In this document: in pieces, positions 9,708-19,074 of the stretch | How positions within the stretch are numbered: the first letter of the stretch is position 1 | Layout: each line of letters begins with the position of its first letter | Origin: UBA5239 sp031548025 | GTDB taxonomy: Bacteria; Verrucomicrobiota; Lentisphaeria; Victivallales; Victivallaceae | NCBI GenBank assembly: GCA_031548025.1 | Contig: JAVBRM010000023.1 | Location: 73,446 to 137,445, forward strand | DNA length: 64,000 bases | Direction of reading: 5' to 3' | Program-made: the position numbers and the translations under genes | Notes under the pieces: generated by a model | What the model saw: only the letters and a program-made list of their open reading frames with translations | Database searches by the model: none | What the model was told of the DNA's origin: nothing

Positions 9708-9942
9708 AATACACCTCTATAGTTAATGTTCCATTTTCACAAGTCCAGCAAGCGACGTAACGATAATTCAAATGGCAATGATATTTATTACCACCAAGTT
9801 TCGAATAATTCGGCCAGCTTGGTTGCTCCGGTCCGGTATATTTTAAATCTTCAAGCAACTCGGCAAATAAAGCTCGTATATTTGGAGGCAATGTCTCTGT
9901 TTTCCGGTCAATCTTCCGTTTGATTTTAACTTGCCAAACCAT
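9676..9942 (-). CDS. RelE/HigB-like toxin of a type II toxin-antitoxin pair
   Basis: An 88-residue basic protein. The ATG at 9942 (MVWQVKIKRKIDRK) is chosen because AAGGA lies 6 bases upstream; an in-frame ATG at 9957 would place this Shine-Dalgarno inside the gene. The C-terminal part, KYHCHLNYRYVACW then IEVYYAGSRESAPY, fits the RelE/ParE superfamily beta-sheet and its terminal aromatic and basic residues. Such toxins are usually ribosome-dependent mRNA endonucleases. It overlaps the HTH antitoxin gene downstream. The RelE-superfamily call is confident; the subfamily is not resolved. Confidence 0.75.
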   Translation of the reverse strand: MVWQVKIKRKIDRKTETLPPNIRALFAELLEDLKYTGPEQPSWPNYSKLGGNKYHCHLNYRYVACWTCENGTLTIEVYYAGSRESAPY

Positions 9943-9998
9943 TGCCATTCCTTTCATTATTGATTAACATACAATCAGGATTCACTTTTTTCAATCAA

Positions 9999-10025
9999 AA
10001 ATGTGAATTTATTCACTTTTTTTGT
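9999..10025. terminator. Possible bidirectional intrinsic terminator
   Basis: GTGAAT-TT-ATTCAC forms a short stem with As on one side and a run of seven Ts on the other. It lies 25 bases past the stop of the minus-strand ankyrin gene and just upstream of the toxin gene. The stem is only 6 bp and AT-rich, so termination efficiency is doubtful. Confidence 0.4.
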
Positions 10026-10049
10026 TTTGACGATGAACAAAGTGTAGTA

Positions 10050-12293
10050 TTACTGGACTGTCGTCGAGGTTTGCAAAGCCAGCAAGTTATTGTCGAAGTT
10101 TTTATTTTTGCTCTTGGCGATATCCAGAGCGGTTCTGCCGGAAAAATCCTTGAGACCGGGATTTGCTCCCGCTTTGACCAACCAGCAATACAGAAGCGGG
10201 TTCGGATTGAATTCCGCCACATAATGAAGAATGGAGCGCCTATGCTCATCAATATGGGAGATATTGGTTGAGCGTTCGATAAGAAGCTTCAGCATCTCCA
10301 TATTCTGTTTTTTGGCAATTGCACACATCAGCATGGTGGCATTGTGGAATCCCACCGGAGGATCACCGGCGGCGTCCAGCAGAATATTCGCGGCGGCCGG
10401 ATTGTTGCTTTCTACCGCATAGTAAAGAGGAGTACGCTTTAAACAGTCCAGCCTCAAAGGCTCACATCCCATGCTCAACAGTTTTTTGATCATGACAATA
10501 TTGCCATGCCTGGCGGCATAATGCAGAAGCGGCATATCCTGATAACTCATAGTCACGAGCGGCATATTGTTTTTCAGCAAAATATCCATGGCTTCGGGGT
10601 TCCGTCCGTAGCAGGCAACCAGCATTGCCGTCTCGCCGGATTTATCTTCATAATCCCGGAATCTAAATCCCAACTCCAACATTTCAGCGGCAACGCCGAT
10701 CTGACCGGTCATCAGCGCCACCTGGAAAGCACTGGTCTGGCGAAACGCCCGCGGCCGCTGCCGGTAATAACAACCGCCGGCATCCAGGGCATAACGTGCC
10801 ATTTTGTCGATGATGAAATTTCTTTCGTCCGGTTTCAGCTCCTGGATTTTTATAACTTCTCTGAGCTTACTCCTCGCGTCTTCAATATTTCCGGCCAGAT
10901 AATCATCCTCTGCTTTAACAAGCTCACTCCGGTATTTGCCGGTATACAATCTCAGCTCGGTAACGGCATCGGTATAAGAAAGAACACTCGGTGAAGGAGA
11001 TGTGCATTTACGGGCAAAATTCTGGATTGAATTATAATTGACCGCACTGGCAAAGTCCCAGTAAATAGGAAATTTGACCGAAGTAGCATGAGCTCTCCCA
11101 TAACGGCGCGAGGCCATCTCAAAACTCACTTTTGCCGGCAAATACCGGTAATCGGAACTGAACCTCTCAATCAGCCGGTCACCCATACTGATAACCTCGG
11201 GCCGCGAATAAATATTTTTCCAGACTCTTTCCGGTTCGTCCCAAACCACTCCACCCAGCAAATTGAAACCGAAAAGCGGAATCTCCGATTTCTGATACGA
11301 ACAACTCAATGCCGCAACGGAAAGATTGGCCAGCTGCTCAACTCCTCCGGACGGTTGCCACTTCCTGGACAATGCAATCGCAATTTCGTCAAATCCCTCT
11401 CCGGAATCCGGCTGATGCTCGATCCATTTGAGAAAAACATCGATCTTGCTGTTCAAATCTCCAAGCACCGTTTCCGGCCGAATCAGATACAAATAAGGCA
11501 ATTTCATCTCCGGCCACAAAGCCAATGCCTGAAGAAAATAATTTTTGGCCTGCTTCATCTCTATAATCATATGCTGTTGCTGCCAATCATTGAGCGGAGT
11601 CAAGTCATCCGCAACCATTTTCCAGGCACGATTCGAAGCGGCCTGCCCTTTTACCATGGCGGAAAACCATGGATCATAGTCCTGAACCATATTTTCCAAC
11701 ACGGAAAGATCATATTGATAGTGGCAAAGCCGCTGAAAAACATATGGTATCAACGGCCGGGGCACCTTGCCGGCAGCCAGTAATTTCAGGAGAGCATCGC
11801 ACGGCCCCGGAAAAACACCCGGAACAGCGGCCCTGTTCTGACGGCTTGAAATATACAATATCTCCTCCCCCAGATAACGGCTGAAAGAAATACTTGGAAC
11901 TTTACGCAGCGCCAATATGATGATATTACGGAAATTCCCGGACTTGAACCTCGAGTTAAAACTTTCACATGCACTGCACAGTTGATTGATGAACTCGTCA
12001 TTCAGATGAATCTTGACCTCATGCTGGTCAAGTCTGAATTTCAGTTCATTCAAAGCTTTTTTATCGCCATCAACGGCTGCTTCCACCAGAAATTTCAGTT
12101 GCCGGGCATCAACATCAGGATGCTCTTTCTTCAATTCGGAAATAAATAAGCGAATATATTCGGCTTTTTGCTGACTGCTCCAAACAGCTTTGTCGAGATT
12201 TTTGAAAGCATTATTGAAAGGATTATAGGAAACATCGGAAGCACAAATAAATAATACTACAAATTGTAAAAAAAGACAAAGTATTACTTTCAT
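10050..12293 (-). CDS. Secreted ankyrin-repeat protein
   Basis: A 747-residue protein with an N-terminal signal sequence (MKVILCLFLQFVVLFICA). Residues about 30-520 are unlike any family I recognise and look mostly helical. About six ankyrin repeats follow (roughly 525-735): GETAMLVACYGRNPEAMDIL, PLLHYAARHGNIVMIKKLL, TPLYYAVESNNPAAANILL, then SILHYVAEF and GRTALDIAKSKNKN. Ankyrin repeats mediate protein-protein contacts; an exported one may act in the envelope or on a host. Base composition is visibly AT-richer than the housekeeping genes that follow. It is monocistronic, with no functional neighbours on its strand. Confidence 0.75.
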   Translation of the reverse strand: MKVILCLFLQFVVLFICASDVSYNPFNNAFKNLDKAVWSSQQKAEYIRLFISELKKEHPDVDARQLKFLVEAAVDGDKKALNELKFRLDQHEVKIHLNDEFINQLCSACESFNSRFKSGNFRNIIILALRKVPSISFSRYLGEEILYISSRQNRAAVPGVFPGPCDALLKLLAAGKVPRPLIPYVFQRLCHYQYDLSVLENMVQDYDPWFSAMVKGQAASNRAWKMVADDLTPLNDWQQQHMIIEMKQAKNYFLQALALWPEMKLPYLYLIRPETVLGDLNSKIDVFLKWIEHQPDSGEGFDEIAIALSRKWQPSGGVEQLANLSVAALSCSYQKSEIPLFGFNLLGGVVWDEPERVWKNIYSRPEVISMGDRLIERFSSDYRYLPAKVSFEMASRRYGRAHATSVKFPIYWDFASAVNYNSIQNFARKCTSPSPSVLSYTDAVTELRLYTGKYRSELVKAEDDYLAGNIEDARSKLREVIKIQELKPDERNFIIDKMARYALDAGGCYYRQRPRAFRQTSAFQVALMTGQIGVAAEMLELGFRFRDYEDKSGETAMLVACYGRNPEAMDILLKNNMPLVTMSYQDMPLLHYAARHGNIVMIKKLLSMGCEPLRLDCLKRTPLYYAVESNNPAAANILLDAAGDPPVGFHNATMLMCAIAKKQNMEMLKLLIERSTNISHIDEHRRSILHYVAEFNPNPLLYCWLVKAGANPGLKDFSGRTALDIAKSKNKNFDNNLLALQTSTTVQ

Positions 12294-12534
12294 TTCTGCA
12301 CCATCCTTAATATATTGCTAATAATATCATCCCGACAAAGCTTTGTCAAACCCAATTAATCCTAAAATACCAATTATATTCATACTCCTTGCCGATGATA
12401 CCAAATAGACTTCCATTCCTTGTTTTTTGAGGCAATCAGAAAAAATGACCAGGAAATCTGTTATAAAACAAAAAAAAATTTGAACTGTCCAGCTTAAGGT
12501 GTATTGTATTCAAGTGTTTAGCGGAGGTATATGT

Positions 12535-13599
12535 ATGGAACCCAATCGACGGCTATTAATCGTTGACGATCAAAGTGATCTGCGAGATCAGATGGCGCAG
12601 CTGCTATTAAGCAGCGGGCGTCCCAATAAAACAGCCCGGTTGGTTCGCGGAATGCGGGCCCGGCTCATGGGCATAGCCGAAGAGCCCGAGGCTGACAATG
12701 AGTTCATGCCCAACTATGATATCGATACCGCCGGCCAAGGCGAAGAAGCTTATGACATGGTAAAGGCCGCTTTGGAAAACAATGCGCCTTATGCCGTTAT
12801 GTTTGTCGATATGCGGATGCCCCCCGGTTGGGACGGCCTGAAAACCGCTCAGAAAATCCGGCAGCTCGATCCCGATATTGAAATCGTCATCATGACCGCT
12901 TACGCGGATCATTCCCAGGAAGACCTCTCCCGCGAAATCGGCAATCCGGAAAAATTGCTTTACATCAAAAAGCCGTTTCAGTCGGAAGAAATATGCCAGT
13001 TGGCCCTCTCCCTCTGTGCCAAGTGGAATACCCAGACTCTGGAGAGAATACGCCGCCGGCAACTTGACAAGCTGGTGATGAATCTCCGGAAAATCAAGCA
13101 GCAGGAAAACCTGAAAAGCACATACGAGCAAATTCTGGAAGCATACCTGGGTTTTTTCGAAACATCCAAAGGCTTTATTGCCAGTTGGATACCGGATGGA
13201 CAGTCTTGGCAGATCCATGCCGCCCGCGAATATGAACAGAAAAGCGCCACGGAGTTCCTGACCAGCCGCCAAAGCCATATTCTGGAAACCAACGCCTTAA
13301 GCGAAATTGAACATTTACAGGCCGTTCCGTTGCGTGAACGCGGTTGTAATTGTTTTGTTTTTGCCGCAAATGCGATTACCAATAACGATCCCGTCTGGTT
13401 CCAATCCATCAACGCCATGAACCAGACTTCTCTGGATCAGATTGAATTCGGCAAAAAATTGGCTTCCCGTCTGCAGAATTGCCCATCCATCGCCCAGTTG
13501 GACGATGTCAAGGAAATCGTGGAAAACCTGCGCAAAAAATACCTCGGAGACCCCGACGTGGCCAGGCTCTCCGCCAGACTCAATGATATATCCTATTGA
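12535..13599 (+). CDS. Response regulator with enlarged receiver domain and unknown C-terminal domain
   Basis: A 354-residue protein; the ATG at 12535 is 7 bases after GGAGG. The receiver signature is present: acidic pair LLIVDDQ (Asp11, Asp12), phospho-acceptor VDMRMPPGWDG (Asp92), Thr in VIMTAYAD, and Lys in YIKKPF. The acid pair and phospho-Asp are about 80 residues apart, against the usual 40-45, because of an inserted segment (about 30-65) rich in Arg and acidic residues. The C-terminal 180 residues begin with a coiled-coil-like stretch followed by an alpha/beta region perhaps like a GAF domain; no DNA-binding motif is seen. No histidine kinase lies nearby. It is two bases from tsaC, so they are probably cotranscribed. 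Confidence 0.75.
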   Translation: MEPNRRLLIVDDQSDLRDQMAQLLLSSGRPNKTARLVRGMRARLMGIAEEPEADNEFMPNYDIDTAGQGEEAYDMVKAALENNAPYAVMFVDMRMPPGWDGLKTAQKIRQLDPDIEIVIMTAYADHSQEDLSREIGNPEKLLYIKKPFQSEEICQLALSLCAKWNTQTLERIRRRQLDKLVMNLRKIKQQENLKSTYEQILEAYLGFFETSKGFIASWIPDGQSWQIHAAREYEQKSATEFLTSRQSHILETNALSEIEHLQAVPLRERGCNCFVFAANAITNNDPVWFQSINAMNQTSLDQIEFGKKLASRLQNCPSIAQLDDVKEIVENLRKKYLGDPDVARLSARLNDISY

Positions 13600-13601
13600 T
13601 T

Positions 13602-14207
13602 ATGAGTACTATTTCTCTTAATGACTTTGACGGCACCCTGAATTCGATTCTGCGGGTGCTCAAGCAGCCTGGAGCGGTTTTGCTGCTTCCGACCGAAACC
13701 GTTTATGGACTGGTGTGCAACTGGAATGATCCGGAAGCCAGGGAAAAAATCTACCGTTTGAAATCACGCGATTCCCGTAAACCGCTCGGTATATTCGCCG
13801 CCGATGCCGCCATGTTGCAAAGCGCCGGAGCCGTAATCAATGCGCAAGCGCAAATCCTGATGGAGCATCTCATGCCCGGACCGTTGACCTTGATCGTGCC
13901 CTGCGAGAACAATACCACCATCGGGTTTCGGATTCCGGATCATCCGCTGCTGGCGGCGATTTTACGGCAACACCGGTTGCCCCTGGCCCAGACCAGCGCC
14001 AATCTTTCGGGACAGCCCAACGCGCTCTCGATCGCCGAAGCCTTGGCAAGTCTTACTGAGTCTCCCGATCTGGTCATCGACGGCGGTCCGATCCCTCCGG
14101 ACAGCCAGGCCTCTACCGTCGTCGACGTCACCGGTTCGCATTACCGTATCCTGCGGCAAGGAGCAATTCCGGAAGCCGCGATAGCTCAATACCTGAAAGA
14201 ATCATGA
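13602..14207 (+). CDS. tsaC: L-threonylcarbamoyladenylate synthase (YrdC/Sua5 family)
   Basis: A 201-residue cytoplasmic enzyme that makes threonylcarbamoyl-AMP from threonine, bicarbonate and ATP for the tRNA t6A37 modification. Family motifs are clear: LLLPTETVYGLVCNW, IYRLKSRDSRKPLGIF (the Lys-x-Arg substrate site), HLMPGPLTLIV, FRIPDHPL and LAQTSANLSGQPN. Length matches the short TsaC form without the Sua5 extension. The ATG at 13602 is preferred over an in-frame TTG at 13596. It overlaps the next gene by four bases. An essential housekeeping function. Confidence 0.92.
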   Translation: MSTISLNDFDGTLNSILRVLKQPGAVLLLPTETVYGLVCNWNDPEAREKIYRLKSRDSRKPLGIFAADAAMLQSAGAVINAQAQILMEHLMPGPLTLIVPCENNTTIGFRIPDHPLLAAILRQHRLPLAQTSANLSGQPNALSIAEALASLTESPDLVIDGGPIPPDSQASTVVDVTGSHYRILRQGAIPEAAIAQYLKES

Positions 14208-16135
14208 AAAAATTTATCATTCTGTTATTTATTTTCTGTTTGTCCCAGTTGCAAGCTCTCTACTTTGAGCCGGATACTCCGATTTTTGAAAAACCGGATA
14301 TAAAATCCAATGTCATAGCCTGGATTATCGACCCTGTCGAGCTGGAAACCGTTGGTGAACCAGTCGTATTTTTCGACATTCAGCATCCGCTTGCCCGTTA
14401 TGTGAAATTTCATCAAATCAATCTAAAAAACGGTCCAACGGCCTACATCAGCGATTTCTACCGCGGCGGAATCAACACAGACAACAAAACGCAATTGATC
14501 CTCGGAAGTTACCAGCCGACCTGGCGGTATGTTCTGTTTTCAGCGGTGCTGGGGGCATTGGCCGTCGTCGTTTATACGTATGTCAGAGGGCGGCGGGACA
14601 AAACCATCATGCCCGACTCCTTCGCGGAAGGCTGCTGTTTTGTTGCCGCAATCATATTCCTCCGCCAGTTATTATTGTTAATGCTGTTGATCAATGGCGA
14701 CAATGTCTGTTGCGCGCCCGCGGATGAACCCGGATATTTTAAAGTCGCGGCCGATTTATTGCGCGGTAAAATGGATGGTCCATGGAGTTATCCCATCGGC
14801 TTCGGCGTCCTGTTTTACATTCCGGCCATACTTTTGACCGGAGCGGAAAAAGTAACTGATTTTCTGGTCGGTTTCTCTTATTTCTCGGGGCTGGTATTAT
14901 CCCCGGCTACCCTCGGCATGAGTTATATTGTCTTGCGCAAAGTCGGAATCAAAAGTATCAACTCTCTTTTCGCGGTTTTGCTGCTTACGTTGTTGCCTTT
15001 CTTCTTTAACTACATCCCGAACTGGAGCAACCAGACCTTCACCAGTTTGATCATTCCCCTGCCGATGAGCTACGGGCTGTGCTATTATAACTCATTGCTG
15101 AATGCCGGTTTCAGCGCGATGAGCGATATCTCATCCAACCTCATGCTGGTGCTGACGATGATGGTTCCCCTGCTGCTCAAACCGCGATTGCGCAATATTG
15201 CCATTACGGCGGCATTGTTCTCTCTATGCTGTATGATCCGCCTGAATAATATTCTTTTCGCCCCGGCTCTCGGCTATCTCCTGTTTTACCACTACCGGAG
15301 TTTGCTGGTCAATCGCAATTTCATGATCAAAGCGATACTGACCGGCGCGATTACCTTCCTGATCGTATATTCTCCCCAATTTTATTTCAATCACCGGCAA
15401 TTCGGCTCGGTCATGACCTTCGGCTATATCCTTCACGCTTCTTCGAGCGGCAATCCGGCCGCGGGATTTACCTTTGCCACCTTCCTGAAATTTTTCAACC
15501 TGAAATTTCTTGCCGACAGCAATTTCCTGCCTTGGACTCTGGGTATCTGCGGGTTGCTGCTTTTGCGAAATCGTTTTCTGCGCAACTTCTTTGCCTTGTG
15601 GGCGCTGCCGAACATCATCTTTTTCTTCGGCTACAGCCATACTTTCTGCGACGCCTTCCGCTTCATTCTGAGTTCCTATTTCCCCTTGCTGGCAGCTTTT
15701 GCCGCTTGTGAAATCTGGACGGACGGCAAATCCAAAGAGCGGGCAATGGCCGGCGGGGTTATAGCGGCGACAGCGCTCGGTTCGGTTCCCTTTATGATCC
15801 ATCGCCCTTCCATCAATGCCATGTTCCTCAAAACCGAGTTGCTGCAGAAAGCGGCAGTCGTCCTGTTACCCGTGGCGGCCGTTATTTTGTGCTGCCTATT
15901 CTGGCGGCGTCAACAAAAAACGACAGCAATATTCCTGGGAGTTTTCACTGTCCTGTGGAGTGTCGGTACCGCTTATATCCTGTCGACGCTGCTGGCATTG
16001 ATCCTGCTGCGCGCCGTTTACGATGCCGCAAGTGAGATTATTGCAACGACATCTGGGGGAAAGTATTGCCCACGTTACCGGTTGTCGGCACCTGAATCGG
16101 CTCCGAATGATCCGGCAAGCCCCAGCGGCGCGTAA
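14204..16135 (+). CDS. Membrane protein, probable GT-C-fold glycosyltransferase with N-terminal SH3-like region
   Basis: A 643-residue protein starting at an ATGA overlap with tsaC. A signal-like helix (MKKFIILLFIFCLSQLQA) precedes about 90 residues resembling an extracellular SH3-like domain (FEPDTPIFEKPDIKSNVIAW). About ten hydrophobic helices follow from residue 110. The first external loop carries CAPADEPGYFKVAADLL, the acidic DE pair typical of polyisoprenyl-phosphate-sugar-dependent GT-C transferases. It probably adds sugar to an envelope polymer or protein. The last 35 residues are polar and unlike the rest: here the reading frame runs 98 bases into the antisense of lepB, suggesting that an earlier stop was lost. 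Confidence 0.65.
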   Translation: MKKFIILLFIFCLSQLQALYFEPDTPIFEKPDIKSNVIAWIIDPVELETVGEPVVFFDIQHPLARYVKFHQINLKNGPTAYISDFYRGGINTDNKTQLILGSYQPTWRYVLFSAVLGALAVVVYTYVRGRRDKTIMPDSFAEGCCFVAAIIFLRQLLLLMLLINGDNVCCAPADEPGYFKVAADLLRGKMDGPWSYPIGFGVLFYIPAILLTGAEKVTDFLVGFSYFSGLVLSPATLGMSYIVLRKVGIKSINSLFAVLLLTLLPFFFNYIPNWSNQTFTSLIIPLPMSYGLCYYNSLLNAGFSAMSDISSNLMLVLTMMVPLLLKPRLRNIAITAALFSLCCMIRLNNILFAPALGYLLFYHYRSLLVNRNFMIKAILTGAITFLIVYSPQFYFNHRQFGSVMTFGYILHASSSGNPAAGFTFATFLKFFNLKFLADSNFLPWTLGICGLLLLRNRFLRNFFALWALPNIIFFFGYSHTFCDAFRFILSSYFPLLAAFAACEIWTDGKSKERAMAGGVIAATALGSVPFMIHRPSINAMFLKTELLQKAAVVLLPVAAVILCCLFWRRQQKTTAIFLGVFTVLWSVGTAYILSTLLALILLRAVYDAASEIIATTSGGKYCPRYRLSAPESAPNDPASPSGA

Positions 16136-17255
16136 ACGGCCAGAACACAAATCCGGCCCGGCCGACCATATTGCGGCGCGGCACGATTCCCCAGATCCGG
16201 CTGTCGGAGCTGAATAATGAATTATCACCCAGCATGAAATAGGAATCTTCCGGCACCACGAACTCGTCGGAAGGCGTTCCCAGGAACCGTCCCCGACCGG
16301 AACCGACGGCATTCAAGTGCCCCTGATATCCGCCCTTCATACTGTAAACTTTTTTGAAAGCCGCAGCCAATTCCTGTACCGGCTTGAACTCATTGGCTCC
16401 GGCCGGTTTAACCATCAACTGGTTGCCGTCGATCCGCAAGGTATCGCCGGGCAGTCCGGCCAAACGCTTGATGTAATAGAATCCGGCCAGCGGCATTCCG
16501 CTGTCGGTAATTCCTTCGGTATTGAAAACCACGATTTCACCGCGCCTGAAGTCGGCAAAATGATGAGAAAACCGGTCCACAAACAAATGGTCGCCGAGCG
16601 ACAACCAGCCGTTGCTGAGTGTTTCACCCTTCCGGTAAGTATGCTCCTGGCTCAACTGAGTATAATCGGCGATTTTTTCCAAAGTTCCCGGCAAAGTATA
16701 GCGGGTATTGCCGATGACAAACGACGCGCTGCCGAACAACGCTTTGGTCACGAACCCGGCATCGCCGCTCCGGCTGATGGAGTCGAGATTCAGCTTGCCG
16801 TCTTCCTGGATCACCGCCTTGGCGGGAACCGCCGAATAGATGATCAAACTCAGCGGATACGGGGTCTTTATCACCTCGTCCTCGATGTAATGAATACCGA
16901 ACAAAGTCGGCTGCATACTGCTGGTCGGAATTTTAAAAGGTTGCGCGAAAAGACCGCGGATACCGAATGCCACCATGCATGCCACTGCCAGAATATCCAA
17001 TATTTCACGCATCCGGCAACTGCGGTACTTCGGCGCATGGAGCTGGATCTTGCGGCTGGCCTCCACCCGGTACTCGGCGGCGGCGGAATACTGCTCCTTT
17101 TCCTGCAAAACCATCCCTTTGTCGAGAACGCCCTGCAAGGCTTTCTTCTGGTCCTCGCTCAGGACATCGTCGTCGGCATGCAGCACATGACGGGTCTGGC
17201 TGACGGTATCCCGCAATAATTTGCGCTGTTTACGCTTTTTATACCAGCTATACAT
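16038..17255 (-). CDS. lepB: Signal peptidase I
   Basis: A 405-residue membrane serine protease that removes N-terminal signal peptides. The catalytic Ser is in KIPTSSMQPT (about residue 113) and the general-base Lys in YYIKRLAGLPGD (about 263), followed by the conserved C-terminal boxes YFMLGDNSLFSSDSRIWG. A transmembrane helix (ILAVACMVAFGIRGLF) lies just before the Ser box. It is longer than most family members because of a roughly 85-residue charged cytoplasmic N-terminal extension and a loop between Ser and Lys. The ATG at 17255 is chosen because it follows lepA by 10 bases; the longer frame would overlap lepA. The lepA-lepB pairing is widespread. Confidence 0.92.
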   Translation of the reverse strand: MYSWYKKRKQRKLLRDTVSQTRHVLHADDDVLSEDQKKALQGVLDKGMVLQEKEQYSAAAEYRVEASRKIQLHAPKYRSCRMREILDILAVACMVAFGIRGLFAQPFKIPTSSMQPTLFGIHYIEDEVIKTPYPLSLIIYSAVPAKAVIQEDGKLNLDSISRSGDAGFVTKALFGSASFVIGNTRYTLPGTLEKIADYTQLSQEHTYRKGETLSNGWLSLGDHLFVDRFSHHFADFRRGEIVVFNTEGITDSGMPLAGFYYIKRLAGLPGDTLRIDGNQLMVKPAGANEFKPVQELAAAFKKVYSMKGGYQGHLNAVGSGRGRFLGTPSDEFVVPEDSYFMLGDNSLFSSDSRIWGIVPRRNMVGRAGFVFWPFTRRWGLPDHSEPIQVPTTGNVGNTFPQMSLQ

Positions 17256-17265
17256 AAATTGCCTG

Positions 17266-19074
17266 TTATTTATTGTCGGTAGACTTGAGGACCTCGACAA
17301 ACGCTTCCTGCGGGATATAGACGTTACCCACTTCTTTCATGCGCTTCTTGCCCTCTTTCTGTTTTTCCAACAGTTTGCGTTTACGGGTAATATCGCCGCC
17401 GTAACACTTGGCCAGCACGTTTTTCCGCAACTGGCGAACTGTCTCGCGGGAGACGATTTTGCCGCCGACCGCGCCCTGAATGGCGATCTGGAACATCTGC
17501 GGCGGAATCAGGTCTTTCAGCTTGGAGCAAAGAATACTGCCGCGGGCATGGGCATGATCCACATGCACGATCGACGAAAACGCATCCACCGGTTCGCCGT
17601 TGACCAGGATATCGAGCTTGACCAACTTGTCGGCCCGGTACTCACTGGGTTCATAATCGAAACTGCCGTATCCGCGGGTAATGGATTTGAGCTTGTCATG
17701 GAAGTCGATCAGAATTTCATGCATCGGCATTTCGGCCTCGATAATCACGTGGTGACCGTCCACCGCCTCGGTGGAAGTACACAACCCGCGCTTGCTCATG
17801 ACCAATGCCATGATATCGCCGATATAATTGTTGGGCGCCATGACTTTCGCCTTGATCGTCGGTTCTTCGATCCGCTCGATCAAAGTGGGGTCCGGCATAT
17901 GAACCGGGTTGTCCACGTGGATCATATTGCCGTCGCGCAGATAGACATTGTAAATTACGCTCGGATAAGTCGCGATGATATCCATATTGTATTCGCGGCG
18001 CAAGCGCTCCTGAATGATCTCCATGTGGAGCAATCCCAGGAATCCGCAACGGAAGCCGAATCCGAGCGCCGCCGAAGTTTCCGCCTGATACTGAAAGGCG
18101 GCGTCGTTGAGCTGCAGCTTGGCCATACTGAATTTAAGTTGTTCATAATCCGCCGAATCGATCGGGTAGATCCCGCTGAAAACCATCGGAGTCACAGTCC
18201 GGAATCCCGGCAAAGCATGCGGACACGGCTCCTTGGAGTCGGTAATGGTATCGCCCATCGGAGTATCGGACGGGCTCTTCAGGTTCGGAATAAAATATCC
18301 CACTTCGCCGGCACTGAGCGAATCCACCGCGGTCATCATCGGCTTGAAAACCCCGACTTCCTTGATTTCGCTCTCAATATTGTTGCTGAAAATCCTCGCA
18401 CGGGTGCCGCGGCGGAATTCGCCGTTGAAAACCCGCACATAAGTAACCACGCCACGGTACGCGTCATAATTCGAATCGAAAATCAGACTGCTGCTACCCA
18501 CATAACCGTCGTTTTTCGGCGGCGGGATTTTTTTCACAATCATTTCCAGCAGTTCGGGAATCCCGATTCCTTCCTTGGCGCTGACCAGGACCGCGTCTTC
18601 GCGCGGCAGGGCCAGCACTTCTTCCATCTGTTCATAACAGAGGTTCACATCGGCGGCCGGCAAGTCGATTTTGTTGATCACCGGAATCACCGTCAGGTTC
18701 TGACGGAACGCCAGACTGACGTTGGCCACGGTCTGCGCCTGTACCCCCTGGGTGGCGTCGATAATCAGCAACGCCCCTTCGCAGGCCGAAAGCGCCCGGC
18801 TGACTTCATAAGTAAAGTCCACGTGCCCGGGGGTGTCGATCAAATTCAGATTGTATTTCTGGCCGTCGGCGGCGTCATAGCTCATGCACACCGGGTGCGA
18901 CTTGATGGTTATACCGCGCTCCCGTTCCAGGTCCATGGCGTCGAGCACCTGTTCCTGGAGATCGCGCTTGGCGATGGTTCCGGTAAACTCAAGCAGACGG
19001 TCCGCCAGCGTCGACTTTCCATGGTCGATATGGGCGATAATCGAAAAATTACGTATCAGTTCAAGTTTGCTCAT
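17266..19074 (-). CDS. lepA: Elongation factor 4 (translational GTPase LepA)
   Basis: A 602-residue protein, the normal LepA length. The GTPase motifs are intact: AHIDHGKSTLADRLLEFTG (G1), DTPGHVDFTYEVSRAL (G3) and NKIDLP (G4). Domains II and V and the C-terminal LepA-specific domain follow (GFRCGFLGLLHMEIIQERL; KNVLAKCYGGDITRKRKLLE). It binds the ribosome and remodels stalled or mistranslocated complexes. It is the first gene of a lepA-lepB operon on the minus strand. Nothing about the sequence is unusual. Confidence 0.98.
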   Translation of the reverse strand: MSKLELIRNFSIIAHIDHGKSTLADRLLEFTGTIAKRDLQEQVLDAMDLERERGITIKSHPVCMSYDAADGQKYNLNLIDTPGHVDFTYEVSRALSACEGALLIIDATQGVQAQTVANVSLAFRQNLTVIPVINKIDLPAADVNLCYEQMEEVLALPREDAVLVSAKEGIGIPELLEMIVKKIPPPKNDGYVGSSSLIFDSNYDAYRGVVTYVRVFNGEFRRGTRARIFSNNIESEIKEVGVFKPMMTAVDSLSAGEVGYFIPNLKSPSDTPMGDTITDSKEPCPHALPGFRTVTPMVFSGIYPIDSADYEQLKFSMAKLQLNDAAFQYQAETSAALGFGFRCGFLGLLHMEIIQERLRREYNMDIIATYPSVIYNVYLRDGNMIHVDNPVHMPDPTLIERIEEPTIKAKVMAPNNYIGDIMALVMSKRGLCTSTEAVDGHHVIIEAEMPMHEILIDFHDKLKSITRGYGSFDYEPSEYRADKLVKLDILVNGEPVDAFSSIVHVDHAHARGSILCSKLKDLIPPQMFQIAIQGAVGGKIVSRETVRQLRKNVLAKCYGGDITRKRKLLEKQKEGKKRMKEVGNVYIPQEAFVEVLKSTDNK

